Assembly: GCA_002297815.1 (NCBI GenBank)
Contig: DBKH01000105.1
Coordinates: 1-9,560, forward strand
DNA length: 9,560 bases
Source: Bacteroidales bacterium UBA755
Lineage (GTDB): Bacteria > Bacteroidota > Bacteroidia > Bacteroidales > UBA932
Direction: 5' to 3'
This document shows, one piece after another, positions 1 through 5,606 of the stretch; the stretch's first letter is position 1, and each line of letters starts with the position of its first letter. A model generated the notes under the pieces. It was given only the letters and a program-made list of their open reading frames with translations, was not told the origin of the DNA and ran no database searches. The position numbers were made by a program, and so were the translations under genes.

Positions 1-128
1 TCCGTGCAGCCACTTTCGACAACACTATGGCCTAAGAATGTCGTCAAACCTCTCCGCATGTCCACTTTCGACAACCCCTAAGCCCTAAAATGTCGTCCAT
101 TCCCTCCGCACAGCGACTTTCCAGAACC
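1..128. repeat. Degenerate 52-bp tandem repeat, about 2.5 units, cut by window edge
   Basis: Units begin with TCCG at 1, 53 and 105, so the period is exactly 52 bp. Units 1 and 2 share the block CACTTTCGACAAC and the block ATGTCGTC, and are roughly two thirds identical by eye. The third unit keeps only the first ~23 bases, with changes, and runs into the stop codon of the gene ending at 128. Inside units 1 and 2 is a small inverted repeat, CGACA to TGTCG (17-21 with 39-43, and 69-73 with 91-95). The array probably continues to the left of the window. It does not look like CRISPR: both ends of the unit are partly conserved and there is no clean repeat/spacer division. On the minus strand it lies just downstream of the membrane protein gene. 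Confidence 0.6.
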
Positions 129-550
129 TATTGCTGCTTTGAGTTTCCAACGCAAATTAGTCTTAGGCAAGGGACGTAGCAGATCCCTAGTAGAAATGCG
201 ACACCTGTTGACGACATTTCGAGCCATGAAAAATTCTCAACCAACATCGTTATTCCCCAGATTGTTCTACCGAAGAAGACAATCAACATGGTGATGACCG
301 CTGCCTTCTGGAGTGGCATCTGACGGATGAGTCCCAAGACAGACAGCCCATAGCTTCCGGCAAGAAAAAAAGCTAATGCGATGAAGACGGTTATCAAATA
401 TGGCAGCCAGGCTCCGTGCGTGGCTATCTCGTCCATTAGTCCGTTTATCCCATAGATGCTAAACACGGTCTCCAGACAAAACAGACAAGCCAAATGCCCA
501 ACCCCAATCACGAAATGCAGAATCACTCCCAATAAAACCAATTTTCTCAT
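128..550 (-). CDS. Small four-helix integral membrane protein of unknown function
   Basis: This encodes 140 residues on the minus strand. About four hydrophobic segments can be seen: residues ~4-26, ~47-70, ~83-100 and ~112-133. Short polar links separate them, and the tail GNSKQQ is polar. The first segment is likely a membrane anchor rather than a cleaved signal, because no signal-peptidase site follows it. I do not recognise the family; the size and topology fit the many small uncharacterised inner-membrane proteins of Bacteroidota. No catalytic or metal-binding motif is evident. The start at 550 is the first Met and is followed by the basic pair RK. A TAnnTTTG promoter lies about 80 bases upstream, so it can be transcribed independently of the M28 gene behind it. 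The stop codon abuts the degenerate tandem repeat at 1-127. Confidence 0.75.
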   Translation of the reverse strand: MRKLVLLGVILHFVIGVGHLACLFCLETVFSIYGINGLMDEIATHGAWLPYLITVFIALAFFLAGSYGLSVLGLIRQMPLQKAAVITMLIVFFGRTIWGITMLVENFSWLEMSSTGVAFLLGICYVPCLRLICVGNSKQQ

Positions 551-601
551 ACCAAATTTAATTTATGAATATTCCAAAGTTGTTTCAATGAATATATCTC
601 C

Positions 602-620
602 TTCCAAGCCTCCCTTGGAA
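602..620 (-). promoter_or_regulatory. Perfect 7-bp inverted repeat at the predicted 5' end of the membrane-protein mRNA
   Basis: TTCCAAG (602-608) and CTTGGAA (614-620) are perfect complements around a 5-base loop. With the -7 element at 630-637, transcription of the minus-strand gene should begin near 622. The hairpin would then form the first bases of the transcript, about 50 bases ahead of the start codon. It could be an operator or a 5' stabilising stem. The function is inferred. Confidence 0.4.
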
Positions 621-628
621 TTCCGAGT

Positions 629-637
629 GCAAATTTA
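629..637 (-). promoter_or_regulatory. Bacteroidota-type -7 promoter element for the membrane protein gene
   Basis: Read on the minus strand the sequence is TAAATTTGC, a full match to the primary sigma factor -7 consensus TAnnTTTG of Bacteroidota. I see no clear -33 TTTG at 19-21 bases upstream. The implied 5' untranslated region is about 70 bases. Confidence 0.5.
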
Positions 638-752
638 CAGAGTAATCCCGTTCGCTGTTCTTTGTCCGTATGGACAGATTGTTTTATTTAATTTATTGAT
701 TATCAGAGTGAACTATGTAGGATCTATGGACATATTCACGCATGATGAAGAA

Positions 753-774
753 CAATGCGCTATTTCAAGCATTG
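753..774 (-). terminator. Weak candidate terminator hairpin after the M28 gene
   Basis: CAATGC (753-758) pairs with GCATTG (769-774) around a 10-base loop, 28 bases beyond the stop codon of the minus-strand peptidase gene. On the minus strand it is followed by TTCTTC rather than a full U-run. The stem is short, so this is a weak call. The rest of 551-801 holds only the promoter and hairpin of the downstream gene. Confidence 0.25.
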
Positions 775-801
775 AACTAGTCTGAGGTGAATCCTTGTTA
801 C

Positions 802-2265
802 TTAGAAAATGTAACCAAGCGTTACTGAGAATGTTTGGAAGTGGGCTTTGATGTCTCCGCTGTTGAATAAATTGTTAATTTGGTTGCGGCCACTGACGTC
901 AAAGATCATTTGTCCGATAACGAATCCGATACTGTAATTGAGTCCGTATTGATTCATGTTGACTTCCAGTGCTTTACCGGACAAGGTAAAGTCCTCGATG
1001 TCGCTTTTCAGAATGCGGGAGTAGTAGCCTCCGAATCCCACAAATCCTCTGAAACCGCCTCCGGTTTGAAGCATGGCCATGGCCGGAACCGTTACCGCTT
1101 GGTGACGGACTCTGACGAATGACGAGTACGGGGCTGCATCGTCCGGGAACTTTGCGCTGGCACATTCATAAAGACCTCTGACATTCAATCCGAAGTTCCC
1201 TGAATTAACTTGCATTTGGACTCCAGCGCTTCCTCCGTACCCTTCTTTGGTGACTAACGCAGACTTGTGGAAATTCATGTTCGTCCTGTCAATCGAGGCC
1301 ACAACCCCGAATTCGAAAGCAGGAGCTTTCAACGCATGCTTTCTGGCCACATGTCCGCTTCTCTCGAACGATGGATCCGAAGCCATTGTCAACGTGACGT
1401 CCGAAATGTAGCCTGTCACTTTGTCTAGTCCTTCATAGTCAATGAGTTCAACGTCGTCTTCGGGCTTGTGGTACGGAGACTTGAGCCCAGTTGTCACTGC
1501 AAGTGTCGGGATGCCTTTGCTCGCGAACCCTTCTGTGTCCGTGGCTGTGAAAATGGATTTCTCGAATTTTACCGGATCTACAACGATAGAAAATTTATCG
1601 GCCCCTTCGGTCAGAATCCTTTGCCCGTTCTTGATGGTCGCTGCACCCTCCAGTTTCAGCTTCCCGGAGGCCTTGTACCAGCCGACCATGTCCAGACTCA
1701 TCATTAGTTTGATCTTATCCAAGCCGACAGCCTTGACCAATGTGTCTGACAAGGCTTTGGACCCCCAAAGACCAAGCTCTTCAGCGTCAAACGCTGCGAT
1801 GATCACGCTTCTTCTCAGGCTGTCACGTTTGGAAAAAAGCTCACGAGCGACCTCAATCAGCGCAGCGGATCCAGAAGCGTTGTCGTCAGCACCATTATAG
1901 ACCTTTCCGTTTCGTACTCCAAGATGGTCATAATGAGCACCTAGGACGATATATTCATTTTTTAGCTCAGGGTCGCTTCCCTCAATCACTCCGACCACAT
2001 CCAAATACCTCGCATCGAAAGACGAGTTCCTCCCGCCCGATGCGAAACGAAGGGACCAATCTTCGAAGAATGGCTTAATCCCAATCGCCTCATACTGCTT
2101 TATAATATACGAGGCCGCTCTCCTTGAATATTCACTGCCAGCCGCGCGCCCTTTGAGCGAGTCCGCCGCTAGAGTGTAAACGTGGTCTTTCAACCGTTGC
2201 TGCCTGTTTTGCGCACCTGCTGTGATTCCCAGTAACAGCAGTGCAATAAGGAAGAATCGTTTCAT
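802..2265 (-). CDS. Secreted M28-family zinc aminopeptidase with C-terminal outer-membrane beta-barrel-like domain
   Basis: This encodes 487 residues. Residues 1-18 form a signal peptide (MKRFF start, LLLL core, cleavage near GAQ). Residues ~85-295 are an M28 (aminopeptidase Y/S-like) domain with every expected active-site residue: H111 in GAHYDHLG, D127 in GADDNASG, E162 (general base) and E163 in FDAEELGLWG, D192 in SLDMVGW, and H266 in SPYHKPEDD. These would bind two zinc ions, and the enzyme should remove N-terminal amino acids from peptides outside the cytoplasm. Residues from ~310 have no peptidase features. They alternate polar and hydrophobic/aromatic positions, are rich in Gly, and end in FSVTLGYIF, with a terminal Phe as in outer-membrane barrels of the PorT/OMP_b-brl type. 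I infer that the enzyme is tethered to the outer membrane. The peptidase assignment is firm; the barrel assignment is by pattern only. No operon partner upstream: the neighbouring dnaK is divergent. Confidence 0.88.
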   Translation of the reverse strand: MKRFFLIALLLLGITAGAQNRQQRLKDHVYTLAADSLKGRAAGSEYSRRAASYIIKQYEAIGIKPFFEDWSLRFASGGRNSSFDARYLDVVGVIEGSDPELKNEYIVLGAHYDHLGVRNGKVYNGADDNASGSAALIEVARELFSKRDSLRRSVIIAAFDAEELGLWGSKALSDTLVKAVGLDKIKLMMSLDMVGWYKASGKLKLEGAATIKNGQRILTEGADKFSIVVDPVKFEKSIFTATDTEGFASKGIPTLAVTTGLKSPYHKPEDDVELIDYEGLDKVTGYISDVTLTMASDPSFERSGHVARKHALKAPAFEFGVVASIDRTNMNFHKSALVTKEGYGGSAGVQMQVNSGNFGLNVRGLYECASAKFPDDAAPYSSFVRVRHQAVTVPAMAMLQTGGGFRGFVGFGGYYSRILKSDIEDFTLSGKALEVNMNQYGLNYSIGFVIGQMIFDVSGRNQINNLFNSGDIKAHFQTFSVTLGYIF

Positions 2266-2290
2266 TGAAGGTCGATGTTTGAAATTTTAC

Positions 2291-2322
2291 TTAAAATAGG
2301 CATTATATTCCTTAATGCCAAA
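2291..2322 (-). promoter_or_regulatory. Candidate promoter of the M28 gene with a dyad as its spacer
   Basis: On the minus strand a -33-like TTTG (2319-2322) is followed after 20 bases by TATTTTAA (2291-2298), which matches TAnnTTTG in six of eight positions. The spacer is almost exactly a perfect inverted repeat: GGCATTA (2299-2305), 7-base loop, TAATGCC (2313-2319). A dimeric regulator bound there would occlude RNA polymerase. The predicted untranslated leader is only about 20 bases. The promoter match is imperfect, so this is tentative. Confidence 0.4.
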
Positions 2323-2399
2323 CTTTTGTTCATGAATTATGAATATGTTAGGGAATGGAAACTGATTATGAAATAAGACTGTAATGGAATTATATTAAA

Positions 2400-2415
2400 G
2401 GAATATTCCGGGAAT
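2400..2415. promoter_or_regulatory. Overlapping palindromes upstream of the dnaK promoter
   Basis: Two perfect dyads overlap: GGAATATTCC (2400-2409) and ATTCCGGGAAT (2405-2415). They lie about 40 bases upstream of the dnaK -7 element, in the divergent region shared with the M28 gene. They could bind a regulator of either gene. They do not match the CIRCE element (TTAGCACTC-N9-GAGTGCTAA), and no CIRCE copy is present in the dnaK upstream region. Confidence 0.3.
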
Positions 2416-2453
2416 TCAAATTGGCTAAGTAGATAAGATTGGCAAAGGAGCTA

Positions 2454-2462
2454 TAGTTTTGC
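2454..2462 (+). promoter_or_regulatory. Bacteroidota-type -7 promoter element for dnaK
   Basis: The sequence TAGTTTTGC is a full match to TAnnTTTG. A clear -33 TTTG at 19-21 bases upstream is missing, which may mean activation by a regulator. Transcription would begin near 2468, giving a leader of about 165 bases before the dnaK start codon. Confidence 0.45.
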
Positions 2463-2523
2463 TGCGAGGTGACGTTCTGTCGGCAGAGTGTCAATGAGAG
2501 TGGCTGCCATGATGGGGCTTTCC

Positions 2524-2600
2524 TGCCAAATTGGCATATTCATGAATATGGCATAACATTCGATAAGACTCCATGCGTCCGGTTGCGGAAACGGAGCCGG
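2524..2600 (+). promoter_or_regulatory. Structured 5' leader of dnaK (three inverted repeats)
   Basis: Within the predicted leader are three dyads. TGCCAA-A-TTGGCA occupies 2524-2536. A perfect 16-bp palindrome, CATATTCATGAATATG, occupies 2535-2550 and shares bases with the first, so the two are mutually exclusive as RNA stems. CCGGTT pairs with AGCCGG at 2579-2600 (one G-U pair, 10-base loop), ending 18 bases before the ribosome binding site. A leader that refolds with temperature would suit a chaperone gene, but that is inference; the palindromes could equally be protein-binding sites in the DNA. Confidence 0.35.
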
Positions 2601-2618
2601 GTGAAAACAAAAGAATAT

Positions 2619-2623
2619 AGGAG
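2619..2623 (+). promoter_or_regulatory. Ribosome binding site of dnaK
   Basis: AGGAG lies 10 bases before ATG at 2634. It supports this start, although the frame is open upstream to another ATG at 2469. Confidence 0.6.
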
Positions 2624-2633
2624 ATTAAAGAAT

Positions 2634-4538
2634 ATGGGAAAAATTATTGGTATCGACCTTGGAACCACGAATTCGTGCGTTGCGGTCATGGAAGGCAACC
2701 AGCCTACCGTCATAATCAACAACGAGGGTGAAAGAACCACCCCTTCTGTAGTAGCCTTTACCGATGGCGGTGAAAGAAAAATCGGTAATCCTGCAAAGCG
2801 TCAGGCCATCACGAACCCACAGAACACAGTCTTCTCCATTAAGAGATTCATGGGTGAGACTTATGATCAGGTTCAGAAGGAGATTGCTAGAGTGCCTTAC
2901 AAGGTAGTAAGAGGTGAGAACAACACTCCGCGTGTTGACATCAACGGCAAGCTCTACTCTCCGCAGGAGATTTCAGCCATGATTCTTCAGAAGATGAAGA
3001 AGACTGCTGAGGACTACCTCCGTCAGGAAGTCACAGAGGCTGTCATCACAGTGCCTGCCTACTTCTCTGATTCACAGCGTCAGGCTACAAAGGAGGCCGG
3101 TAAGATCGCTGGACTTGATGTCAAGAGAATCATCAACGAACCGACTGCTGCTGCCCTTGCTTACGGTCTTGACAAGAAGAACAAGGACATGAAGGTCGCT
3201 GTGTATGACCTTGGTGGTGGTACATTCGATATTTCCATCCTTGAGCTTGGTGGTGGAGTCTTCGAGGTTAAGTCAACCAACGGTGACACTCACCTTGGAG
3301 GTGACGACTTCGATCAAGAAATCATCAACTGGCTTGCAGAAGAGTTCGCAAAGGACAACGGTGGAATTGATCTGAAGAAAGACCCTATGGCTCTTCAGAG
3401 ATTGAAGGAAGCCGCTGAGAAGGCTAAGATCGAACTGTCTAACCAGACATCGACTGAGATCAACCTGCCTTACATCATGCCGGTTGACGGAATTCCAAAG
3501 CACCTTGTAAAGACTCTTACCAGGGCTAAGTTCGAGCAGCTTTGCGACAACCTCTTCCAGAGGTCTATCGAACCTTGCCGTCAGGCACTTAAGGATGCGG
3601 GTCTGAATGCTTCTGACATTGACGAGGTACTTCTTGTGGGTGGTTCCACACGTATCCCTAAGGTACAGGAACTTGTTAAGGAGTTCTTTGGCAAGGAGCC
3701 TAACAAGAGTGTCAACCCTGACGAGGTAGTTGCTATCGGAGCTGCAATTCAGGGTGGTGTGCTCGCAGGCGATGTAAAGGATGTGCTTCTGCTTGATGTC
3801 ACCCCGCTGTCACTCGGTATCGAGACTCTCGGAGGTGTGATGACTAAGCTCATCGAGTCCAACACGACCATCCCGACCCACAAGTCACAAGTCTTCTCCA
3901 CCGCGGCTGACAACCAGCCTTCAGTTGAGATCCACGTCCTTCAGGGCGAGCGTCCAATGGCAAAGGACAACAAGGAGATTGGTGTGTTCCATCTTGACGG
4001 AATCGCTCCGGCTCCAAGAGGAATACCTCAGATTGAGGTGACATTCGACATCGATGCTAATGGTATTCTGAACGTGTCCGCTAAGGACAAGGCTACCGGT
4101 AAGGAGCAGAACATCAGAATCGAGGCTTCATCAGGTCTGTCCGAGGCTGAAATCCAGAGGATGCGTGACGAGGCAAAGGCCAATGAGGCCGCTGACAAGG
4201 AGGCTAAAGAGAAAGTTGACAAGATCAACAACGCTGATGCTCTCTGCTTCCAGTCCGACAAGAACCTCAAGGACTACGGTGACAAGATTCCTTCTGACAA
4301 GAAGTCAGCCATCGAATCCGCCCTTGGTTCCCTCAAGGAGGCTGTCAAGAATCAGAACATCTCTGACATAGACCGCTACACCGAGGAACTGACCAAGGCT
4401 TGGAACGCTGCCTCCGAGGACATGAACCGCGCGGCTCAGGCTGGTCCACAGCAAGGACCTCAGAACCCTTATGGCCCTCAGGCCGGTCCTCAGGGACCAC
4501 AGAACGGCCCAGATGACCAAGGTCCTGACGAACAATAA
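2634..4538 (+). CDS. dnaK: Molecular chaperone DnaK (Hsp70)
   Basis: This encodes 634 residues, the usual DnaK length. DnaK is a cytoplasmic ATP-dependent chaperone that folds and holds client proteins with DnaJ and GrpE. The N-terminal ATPase domain spans ~1-382: phosphate-1 motif IGIDLGTTNS at 5-14, AYFSDSQRQATKEAG at 142-156, NEPTAAALAYG at 168-178, phosphate-2 motif DLGGGTFD at 192-199 and adenosine motif LLVGGSTRIPKVQ at 333-345. The interdomain linker DVLLLDVTPLSL is at 383-394, followed by the beta-sandwich and a helical lid to ~599. The tail (~600-634) is unusual: GPQ-type repeats ending GPDDQGPDEQ, rather than the acidic EEV-like ending common in DnaK. The true start is ATG 2634, because the family begins MGKIIGIDLG; an in-frame ATG at 2469 would add 55 unrelated residues. 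dnaJ and grpE are not adjacent. The gene appears monocistronic, with its own leader and terminator, and codon use is clearly biased, as in highly expressed genes. Confidence 0.98.
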   Translation: MGKIIGIDLGTTNSCVAVMEGNQPTVIINNEGERTTPSVVAFTDGGERKIGNPAKRQAITNPQNTVFSIKRFMGETYDQVQKEIARVPYKVVRGENNTPRVDINGKLYSPQEISAMILQKMKKTAEDYLRQEVTEAVITVPAYFSDSQRQATKEAGKIAGLDVKRIINEPTAAALAYGLDKKNKDMKVAVYDLGGGTFDISILELGGGVFEVKSTNGDTHLGGDDFDQEIINWLAEEFAKDNGGIDLKKDPMALQRLKEAAEKAKIELSNQTSTEINLPYIMPVDGIPKHLVKTLTRAKFEQLCDNLFQRSIEPCRQALKDAGLNASDIDEVLLVGGSTRIPKVQELVKEFFGKEPNKSVNPDEVVAIGAAIQGGVLAGDVKDVLLLDVTPLSLGIETLGGVMTKLIESNTTIPTHKSQVFSTAADNQPSVEIHVLQGERPMAKDNKEIGVFHLDGIAPAPRGIPQIEVTFDIDANGILNVSAKDKATGKEQNIRIEASSGLSEAEIQRMRDEAKANEAADKEAKEKVDKINNADALCFQSDKNLKDYGDKIPSDKKSAIESALGSLKEAVKNQNISDIDRYTEELTKAWNAASEDMNRAAQAGPQQGPQNPYGPQAGPQGPQNGPDDQGPDEQ

Positions 4539-4552
4539 ACAAAGCGTTTCCT

Positions 4553-4593
4553 AAAAGAGTGAATGACTGTTTCAGTCATCCACTCTTTTTTTT
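4553..4593 (+). terminator. Strong rho-independent terminator after dnaK
   Basis: AAAAGAGTG (4553-4561) pairs with CACTCTTTT (4581-4589). After one A/C mismatch, ATGACTG (4563-4569) pairs with CAGTCAT (4573-4579) around a TTT loop. A run of eight T ends at 4593. It starts 14 bases after the dnaK stop and separates dnaK from the fimbrial operon. Confidence 0.93.
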
Positions 4594-4642
4594 GTCCTGT
4601 TTCCAATCAACTTGAAGCATAAATTAGGCGATTTTTTTAAGA

Positions 4643-4689
4643 AATATTTGATTTTAATTTGCAAATATTAAGATTATGCTTAAATTTGC
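4643..4689 (+). promoter_or_regulatory. Strong candidate promoter P1 of the fimbrial operon, overlaid by two inverted repeats
   Basis: A -33 TTTG (4658-4661) and a -7 TAAATTTGC (4681-4689) are separated by 19 bases, a full match to the Bacteroidota consensus. Transcription would start near 4695. AATATTTG (4643-4650) and CAAATATT (4662-4669) form an 8-bp inverted repeat enclosing the -33 element. TTAAG/CTTAA (4668-4672 with 4679-4683) sits in the spacer and touches the -7. These dyads are placed as operators would be. Confidence 0.6.
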
Positions 4690-4730
4690 AACTAAATTCT
4701 AATATAAGAAGCACAAAACGATTCGATTAA

Positions 4731-4778
4731 TTTCAATTTACTGATTGAAACAATGTTAGGAGTGGAAATTATATTTGC
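4731..4778 (+). promoter_or_regulatory. Second candidate promoter P2 of the fimbrial operon with upstream dyad
   Basis: TATATTTGC (4770-4778) is a perfect -7 match. The best -33 candidate is ATTG at 4744-4747, at a 22-base spacing, so it is weaker than P1. TTTCAAT (4731-4737) and ATTGAAA (4744-4750) form a perfect 7-bp inverted repeat with a 6-base loop that overlaps that -33 position. Transcription would begin near 4784, just before an ATG at 4798 that is in frame with the first fimbrial gene. Confidence 0.45.
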
Positions 4779-4823
4779 AGACACATCTGGATCCGCAATG
4801 GGTTCGGGTGCGTTTGCTGTTTC

Positions 4824-4832
4824 GGGGGGGGG
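4824..4832 (+). repeat. G9 homopolymer in the fimbrial leader (possible slippage site)
   Basis: Nine consecutive G follow TTTC. The frame from ATG 4753 or ATG 4798 runs through the tract and stays open into the DUF3575 gene. One G fewer puts TAA at 4835-4837 in frame; one G more puts TAA at 4845-4847 in frame. Runs of this length are prone to slipped-strand mispairing, a known cause of phase variation in surface-structure genes of other bacteria. The tract lies ~40 bases after the P2 start point and ~140 bases before the preferred start codon. Confidence 0.55.
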
Positions 4833-4886
4833 TATAACACCCTCTAAATCAAAACATTATCGAACTAAGTCCAAAAGTGTGTGTCA

Positions 4887-4910
4887 GGTCGCTGAGCTTG
4901 TCGAAGCGCC
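4887..4910. repeat. Short GCTGAGCTTGTCGAAG-type intergenic repeat
   Basis: The bases at 4891-4910 begin GCTGAGCTTGTCGAAG; the reverse strand reads CTTCGACAAGCTCAGC. I recall this as a recurrent short repeat in many bacterial genomes, but I cannot confirm copy number here. It contains a small stem, GCTT-GTCG-AAGC (4895-4906), and an alternative one, CGCT with AGCG. The core TTCGACAA is shared with the left-edge repeats at 1-128. The remaining leader (4833-4886 and 4911-4971) holds nothing else I recognise. Confidence 0.4.
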
Positions 4911-4971
4911 AAGGGCACCTTACCTAGTTTCATCGTTCCGCTCAATCCCTAATAACACTATTCCATCAAAT

Positions 4972-5595
4972 ATGAATAGCACCGTGACAAACGCTCGGCG
5001 CTGGATGCGTCGTGTCTTTCCGGGAGCGGTGATTTTGCTCCTATTCCTGTTTATGTCTAAGCCAGCTATGGCACAGAAGATGGCCGTTAAAACCAACTTT
5101 CTTCATGACATCACGACCACAGCTAACCTTGGTGCTGAGTTCCGTCTGGCTCCCAGATGGACATTCGACCTGTCCGGAGACTTCAATCCATGGACATTCT
5201 CGGAGGGCAAAAGGTTCAAGCACTGGCTTCTTCAACCGGAACTTCGTTACTGGACTTGTGATGCTTGGTCTGGTCACTTCTTTGCAGCCCATCTTCTGGG
5301 AGGGCAGTTCAATGTCGGAGGTTTCGACATCAATGCCAACGCCCTTGGTACAGACTGGAGGCTGATCAAGGATCACCGCTACCAAGGCTGGATGGCCGGA
5401 GCTGGATTGGCATACGGCTATGCATGGATTCTTGGACAGCATTGGAACCTTGAGGCCGAGGCAGGTGCCGGCTGGGTTCACAGCTGGTACGACACTTTCC
5501 GTTGCGCTGGTTGCGGAAAGAAAATCTCTTCGGACGATCAGCATGATTATTTTGGCGTCACTAAGTTGTCGGTTAGTCTTGTGTATCTATTCTAA
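4972..5595 (+). CDS. DUF3575 family envelope protein, first gene of fimbrial operon
   Basis: From ATG 4972 this encodes 207 residues. A signal peptide covers ~12-34 (MRR, hydrophobic core VILLLFLFM, cleavage AMA/Q). The mature part matches the DUF3575 pattern seen beside Bacteroidales fimbrial genes: MAVKTNFLHDITTTANLG at 37-54, WTFDLSGDFNPWTFS at 63-77, KHWLLQPELRYW at 83-94, a GGQFNVGG turn, and a CAGCG motif (C178, C181) before a terminal VSLVYLF strand. Alternating strands and a terminal Phe suggest a small outer-membrane beta-barrel. Its exact job is unknown; by location it is a fimbrial accessory. The start is uncertain. ATG 4972 is preceded by an A/T-rich stretch without Shine-Dalgarno, and ATG 5005 (MRRVFPG) is an alternative with a more normal signal peptide. 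The in-frame ATGs at 4753 and 4798 would bury the signal peptide. The next gene starts 11 bases after the stop. Confidence 0.85.
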   Translation: MNSTVTNARRWMRRVFPGAVILLLFLFMSKPAMAQKMAVKTNFLHDITTTANLGAEFRLAPRWTFDLSGDFNPWTFSEGKRFKHWLLQPELRYWTCDAWSGHFFAAHLLGGQFNVGGFDINANALGTDWRLIKDHRYQGWMAGAGLAYGYAWILGQHWNLEAEAGAGWVHSWYDTFRCAGCGKKISSDDQHDYFGVTKLSVSLVYLF

Positions 5596-5606
5596 AACGA
5601 GAAACA

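Noticed and set aside
1..128. CRISPR array at the left edge
   Set aside because: Conserved blocks occur at both ends of a 52-bp unit and are imperfect; there is no invariant 24-40 bp repeat with unrelated spacers and no cas gene in the window.
456..785. Plus-strand open frame of 109 codons
   Set aside because: It overlaps the membrane-protein gene and its promoter and hairpin, and has no protein-like features.
1442..1900. Plus-strand open frame of 152 codons inside the M28 gene
   Set aside because: It is antisense to the conserved catalytic core (E162/E163, D192, H266); Ser/Leu-rich composition is what antisense of a conserved gene gives.
2469..2633. In-frame 55-residue N-terminal extension of DnaK from ATG 2469
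   Set aside because: DnaK begins MGKIIGIDLG throughout the family, ATG 2634 has an AGGAG site, and the extension has no recognisable features. ATG 2469 would also lie at the very predicted start of the transcript.
4643..4971. Invertible promoter (site-specific inversion) upstream of the fimbriae
   Set aside because: The inverted repeats found are close together and form single dyads; no widely spaced identical pair flanks a promoter, and no recombinase gene is present.
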